Source: Galerina marginata
Taxonomy: Eukaryota > Basidiomycota > Agaricomycetes > Agaricales > Galerinaceae
Direction of reading: 5' to 3'
Assembly (NCBI GenBank): GCA_023014335.1
Contig: JAECYW010000006.1
Span: 992,001 to 1,056,000, forward strand
Length of the DNA stretch: 64,000 nucleotides
Notes under the pieces: model-generated
What the model saw: the letters and a program-made list of their open reading frames with translations, nothing else
What the model was told of the DNA's origin: nothing
Database searches by the model: none
Shown: one piece after another, positions 59,431 through 64,000 of the stretch
Layout: the number at the start of each line of letters is the position of its first letter
How positions within the stretch are numbered: position 1 is the first letter of the stretch
Position numbers and translations under genes: made by a program

Positions 59431-61279
59431 ATGAATTTCAACGCTCGATATATAATAATCGTCCTTTTCGTTATCGTACGCCTCAATATCTCCTTTCTCC
59501 TTACATTCACTGACTTGCGTACGATAGGTATCCCTCCATTACATTCTCAGCTTCAGCCATGAGCCATACGGCCGTGCAACCTCGCTATCGAACATTAAAT
59601 CCAAGATTCTTCCCCAAAAGTCATCGTCTCCATCAACGCCTTCATCTGACTCCCTCGAAAATTTCCCGGCCCACACCCCATTCTACAACGAAACACTTTC
59701 AATAGACCGTCGTGCCAACGCAACGTTCGTCATCCTTGCCCGAAACACGGATATCCAGGGCACAGTGAAGAGCATCAGGGAGATGGAGGACCGGTTCAAC
59801 AGAAGATACCGCTATCCATACGTCATATTGAACGAAGTGCCGTTCACGGAGGAGTTTAAGAGGTACATCTACTATTCCTGCTTCTCTTCGTTCATTCGTA
59901 CTAACACCATCCGCCAGCCGCATCTCAGTCCTCACCTCTGCCAAAATCGAATTCGGCGTGATTCCAAAAGAGCACTGGTTCCAGCCTGATACAATCGACG
60001 AAGCCAAAGCCAAGGCGGGTCGGGACAAGATGGTGGAGAAGAACATCATCTATGGAGGCAGTGTGTCGTACAGGAACATGTGCCGGTTCAACTCTGGTGT
60101 GAGTTCTCATCGTGATGGAGCTATATGACAGAGCTGAAACGCTGATGAACATTAATGTTTTCTCTTAGTTCTTCTTCCGCCATCCTTTGATGGAGAAGTA
60201 CCGGTGGTATTGGCGTATTGAGTGAGTGTTTCTTTTATTCTTCTGTGCTGTCATTTTCCGTCGCAAAACTGGCACTCTATTTTCATTGCTCACCGACGTT
60301 ATACCGGCCTTGTTCTATTTTCGTTCCCTGTGATATGCCCCTGTTGTTCGGTTAACGCTGCAATAGGCTTATGTCGTTCTTGGTATCTATCTGCTTATCT
60401 GACATGTTCTGTCGTGCAGGCCAGATGTCCACTTCCATTGTGACATTCTTTATGATCCATTCGTGTTCATGGAGGAGAAGAAAAAAGTTTATTGTGAGCC
60501 CGTGCAGCCTTCGTCTTTTGGTGGTCAACTAACCGATTTGTAGCTTTCACAATAACTATGTACGAGTATGAAGCGACTATACCTACACTTTGGGGACATG
60601 TCATGGGTATGTTGCTATACTTTTCCTTTCAAAGAATGTCAGTAAATAGTTGACTATTTTTTCTCAAGACTTTGCGAAACTCCATCCTGAATTCATCGCC
60701 AAAGACAACTCACTAGGATTCATGTCGACGGATAATGGCCACTCATATAATTTGTGCCACTGTATGTCCCCGCCTCCCACTGTGTCTTTCTCTGCCCACA
60801 CCGTAACCATATTTAACAGTCTGGAGCAATTTTGAAATCGCCGATATGGAATTCTGGCGTGGTCCTGCGTACACAGCTTTCTTCGAGTACCTAGATAAAC
60901 AAGGAGGTTTCTACTACGAGGTCTGGCCTTCCCTATCTCCTCCATCTTGCATGATTCTTACTTCTTGCCTCCTTTTCCTCGTCCCTTCAGCGCTGGGGAG
61001 ACGCTCCGGTCCACTCCATCGCTGCCGCTCTCTTCGCCCCACGCGACCAGATTCAATTCTTCGACGACATCGGATACGAGCACAACCCATATACGCATTG
61101 TCCAAAAGGCAAAGGCGCTTGGGAACGAGGGAAATGTTCTTGCGATCCTCTGAAAAGTTTCGGTATGTTCTTCAATGTCGAATTTTTGGTTTGGTTGAGA
61201 GCAGAACTAATTGTTGTTTCCAGACTATGATGGGTACTCTTGTATGAGCAAGTGGGATAGGTTCATTGAAACAACATGA
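59431..61279 (+). CDS. Golgi alpha-1,2-mannosyltransferase, KRE2/MNT1/KTR family (GT15)
   Basis: The start ATG 59431 encodes MNFNARYIIIVLFVI and joins over a 53-nt intron to VSLHYILSFSHEPYG. That gives a type II membrane anchor with a very short cytosolic tail. The luminal catalytic domain reads NATFVILARNTDIQGTVKSI, EDRFNRRYRYPYVILNEVPF, FGVIPKEHWFQPDTIDEAKA, IYGGSVSYRNMCRFNSG, FFRHPLMEKYRWYWRIEPDV, HFHCDILYDPFVFM, YGFTITMYEYEATIPTLW-type (here YSFTITMYEYEATIPTLW), [41 protein letters not shown] and the C-terminal CPKGKGAWERGKCSCDP, ending at TGA 61277-61279. These are the GT15 landmarks. The family transfers mannose from GDP-mannose to O- and N-linked glycans and supports cell-wall assembly. 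At least seven short introns are needed. The gene is intact. Confidence 0.93.
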
Positions 61280-61709
61280 ACTCGGATGATTGGATTTGGC
61301 GACGAGTTGCTGGGACTTTATCGGCGATGTGATGAGGCAGGAGTCCGGACTGATGGGATTCCTGAGCAGTCATTGATATACGTGTAATTCGCTAACACGC
61401 GCTCTCTTTCTTAGACGGGTCGCGCTTTGCTGTGCTTTTATCTTAATATCTCTCTGTATAAAAATCGCCGCACTGTATACATTATAGATTTCTTTCCTAT
61501 CTACCTGCCACCACCGCTACGTAGTCCGCTGCGCAGCTGGTGAGCGCGGGACCTTGTGCTACCGGACTGCGGCACCGGATTTAACTCCATCATAAGGTGA
61601 GTCCCGACCTGGAGGCAGTGTATGTGAGATCAACCGCGATGTTACTTAATGGGCTCGAGTCCCGACATACCTGGTTATCATCCTTGAAGATCCCCACCGG
61701 AAACCAGTC
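61280..61709. other. Intergenic with a tRNA-like structured stretch
   Basis: On the plus strand 61521-61570 forms an 8-bp stem GTAGTCCG/CGGACTGC (one wobble). It encloses a D-arm-like hairpin GCGC-AGCTGGTGA-GCGC whose sequence resembles a tRNA A box. About 80 bp further, GGGCTCGAGTCCCG (61651-61664) resembles a B box, and GAGTCCCGACCTGG earlier (61600-61613) repeats part of it. A complete tRNA cannot be folded from this, so it may be a decayed tRNA or tRNA-derived element. Confidence 0.25.
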
Positions 61710-63104
61710 ATGATTTACAACAAGGAGTCAGATCCGCCAGCATATGACACCCTAGTGGGCAGTTCGAGGTCTCGTTCTCAACCGACGACTCCTACAGCTT
61801 CGACATCATCCTTTCAGCTACCACCAAAACCACCGGTCTCTGCAAGCTCGTCCTCACTGTCGTGGATCCCCTGGTCTGCGGCACAGAGGACGAGTAATGA
61901 AGTGCAAGCGAACGTCCGCAACCTCATCCGCCAGCTCGTGGTGGGTATGGACCCTAGCCAGGACCGACAGCCGCAAGGTTCCACGATAGCCGATGCTGCT
62001 GGGGGAATCCTGCACAGCTGCGCCGACGCATGTGCGAAGCACGATGTGTCGCTGTCGACGGTTCTGCAGGACAAGTACATCGAAGAACACTCGCCGCTGT
62101 ATTGGGCGATCGTCAAGCAGTCGCCGACGAGACCTAATCGCCAGCCGCGCCCGGTAATTTCTGAGAAGCACGACGAGGCGGAGGAGGAGGTGGGGCCGCC
62201 CGACGTGCTCGGGGTTCTTCTCTCCTACACAGTTCCGATGAAGTCGAGCACGATATCGGAGCTGCGCCTGGCATGCCTCTCGGTTTCAGACCAGAAGGCT
62301 TTCCAGCGCCTGCGCATCCTCGTCCCAAAATTCTCTTCGCTTTCGGGTGCAGATCGTGTTCTGCTAGGCCCGGTCCTTCCATCGGACGACGTTTCAGTCG
62401 AGATTGCATCGGGAAATAACGAGGGCGCGTTCGCAGTCAACATGCAGTTCTCGCAGTTCCATAAACGCTTGATGGTCTCGAGAGAAGTCGGTGCCGAGTT
62501 TGTTGTACGCAGTAAGTGAAATATCTTCTTTGATATGATCCCAAGTAATAACTCCCTTTTAAATTTTAAGATAGAATATGGCGCTTTTCACTTACATTTA
62601 TCGACAGTGACTGGTCCGATGGTCCAAGAGCTGGGACCTGGTGTGCGAGGCTGTCTCTGCAAGACTCAAGTCCATCAACGTGGTTCGATGGGCGTCTTGT
62701 TCTCTTCGAGCCCCAAGAGCAACACGCAACAACGACTAGCGAATCAAGCGAATTAGTTGGTCAGTACCTCACTCGATCTCTCATGGTCAAAAATGCAGTC
62801 TAACCAAACCTCAACAGACCCACCGAACCCAGAAAACGTCGTCCGCATGCGATGTAAATCTTACCGTCTAGAACCGAGCTCAGACCGCTACAAACAAATT
62901 TGCGTCTCTCTGGAAGAAAATCCGGCGTTCGCCAGTCTCCAATACGCGTGAGTTGCATGCTTCAAACGAGAATCTAAATGCTCACATTGTCCCGTTCGCA
63001 GTGAGACTTCATACATCCCCGCTGACGAGAAATTGACAGTGCGGCTTGAAGCACGACTCACCAAACCGTCTCGTAATATCGACGATGATTGCAGAATCGG
63101 ATGA
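61710..63104 (+). CDS. Hypothetical protein, basidiomycete-type, unknown function
   Basis: Four exons (61710-62511, 62571-62759, 62818-62947, 63002-63104) total 1,224 nt and encode 407 residues; all phases agree. The N-terminus MIYNKESDPPAYDTLVG contains a PPAYDTL motif seen at the start of many mushroom proteins and is followed by a Ser/Thr/Pro-rich segment. The middle part has EHSPLYWAIVKQ and PPDVLGVLLSYTVPMKSSTI. A beta-rich C-terminal half follows (WRFSLTFIDSDWSDGPRAG, WFDGRLVLFEPQ, VVRMRCKSYRL, VRLEARLTKPS). No named domain is recognised. A beta-sandwich in the second half is plausible from the alternating pattern. No signal peptide or membrane segment is seen. Confidence 0.65.
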
Positions 63105-64000
63105 TCGATTTTTGGGTAGAATTTGGGTAAACTCGCTTCTTGAACTTACTACTTCCCCGTTCCTCGTATCGGCCATTTCCCCGGGCCTCCATCCTGCTTA
63201 AATATACCATGGGCGGCCTGGTGTAGCACTATTAAAATATTGTAAGATAGAACTTTAAAGCCTTTTTTAATTGGCGTCTAGCGGGATAAAAAGTTGAGCC
63301 GATGTTGCGTCTTGTTGAATCATGAATGCACACCGATGATCGAATCCGCTTATATAAACAAATTGAAAACGTTGCCCTTCCCCCACCCACCGTCTACCTC
63401 CGAGTCCAATGGTCCAGCAAAAGTGTACAACTTGTTACTTGACGTCTTTTGCCCGCTGGCTGAATCCTGATAATCGCTTAATTGGGTATCGGATAACCCC
63501 CGGTCATCCATTCATCCTTCCATCTTATCCTCCTCCGAGTCGTCTTCCACTCTCTTACTCAAACATCCGACTTAACTGTTTGGGCTCCTTTGAAAAACTG
63601 CAAACCGCGGTTTTCCTCTATATAGGGAATAATAACCTACGAAACTATCTTTAGCACCCCACATCACATCTCAATGTCCAATTTTTAGATATAGAAATCG
63701 TCTGGGTGTCCATTCGGATGTCGAAAAGAAGCCGGCGTTTGGATTCTCAGGTGCATGACTTGCGGAGGCTTCTTACGTAGAACTGCAAATCCGTTCTGTC
63801 ATCACTGCACCCACTGCCACCAATCTTGCCGATATTGCCTCTTTTGGGGGTTCTGCTCTTCTGGAATGTCAGCAGACAGCGATTCTCTATGGACTCGAAA
63901 CTTTTGTAGGCGGCCACCGCGCTACCAACGGATATGTCGCGGTTAAATACCACTTCCGGGCTGCTATTCCAGCTTTTCAGCTTCCGATTCCATTTTATAA
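63105..64000 (+). other. Right edge: TATA-led small frame and a partial open frame, both weak
   Basis: A TATATAAA box at 63351-63358 is followed by a CT-rich leader and an ATG at 63409 that opens an 81-codon frame (MVQQKCTTCYLTSFARW... to 63654) with no known motif. At the very end, after an acceptor-like CTTACGTAG (63780), a frame stays open for 73 codons to the window edge (LQIRSVITAPTATNLADIAS...). It could be an exon of a gene continuing to the right. Neither is enough for a firm gene call. Confidence 0.25.

Overview
The window looks like nuclear DNA of a mushroom-forming basidiomycete (Agaricomycetes). Genes lie on both strands and carry many short GT-AG introns of about 45-70 nt. The gene set also fits: intronless F-box proteins, an expanded-type G-alpha-like protein, a BTB protein, an AIF-like FAD oxidoreductase, an ABCC transporter, a GT15 mannosyltransferase and a small secreted protein. 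No bacterial, organellar or viral gene is visible. Function calls come from motifs read by eye, with no database search.

Layout. 1-13 kb is a normal gene-dense stretch: two divergent F-box genes, an FAD oxidoreductase, a BTB protein, a G-alpha-like protein and a formamidase-family enzyme. 13.2-17.05 kb holds a complete PMS1/PMS2-type MutL mismatch-repair gene on the minus strand. From there to about 42.5 kb the window is dominated by a very recent tandem duplication of about 14 kb. Its unit carries the 5' half of PMS1 plus about 12 kb of DNA with no recognisable conserved protein. That DNA holds repeated exon-like modules, a TIR-bounded transposon, degenerate repeats and strong RNA-like hairpins. 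Unit 1 is at about 15.44-29.5 kb, unit 2 at 29.5-40.7 kb, and an older, diverged third copy of the PMS1 5' half closes the array at 40.7-42.5 kb. The middle PMS1 copy is a clean recombinant. Its left part matches copy 3 and its right part matches copy 1, with the switch confined to 348 bp. This is the expected product of unequal crossover between copies 1 and 3. Copies 2 and 3 could encode truncated proteins with the ATPase region but without the endonuclease and MLH1-binding domain. Unit 2 lacks 2,894 bp from inside the transposon and retains a 244-bp two-ended remnant.

44.6-63.1 kb is again ordinary gene space: a full ABCC transporter with many exons, a small secreted protein, a DUF4139 protein, an uncharacterised fungal protein, a ubiquitin C-terminal hydrolase with an unusual catalytic residue, a Golgi alpha-mannosyltransferase and a lineage-type hypothetical protein. 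The last kilobase holds only weak candidates.

No pathway links these genes. The most notable biology is the PMS1-anchored array: a mismatch-repair gene whose own duplicated 5' half served as the substrate for unequal recombination.
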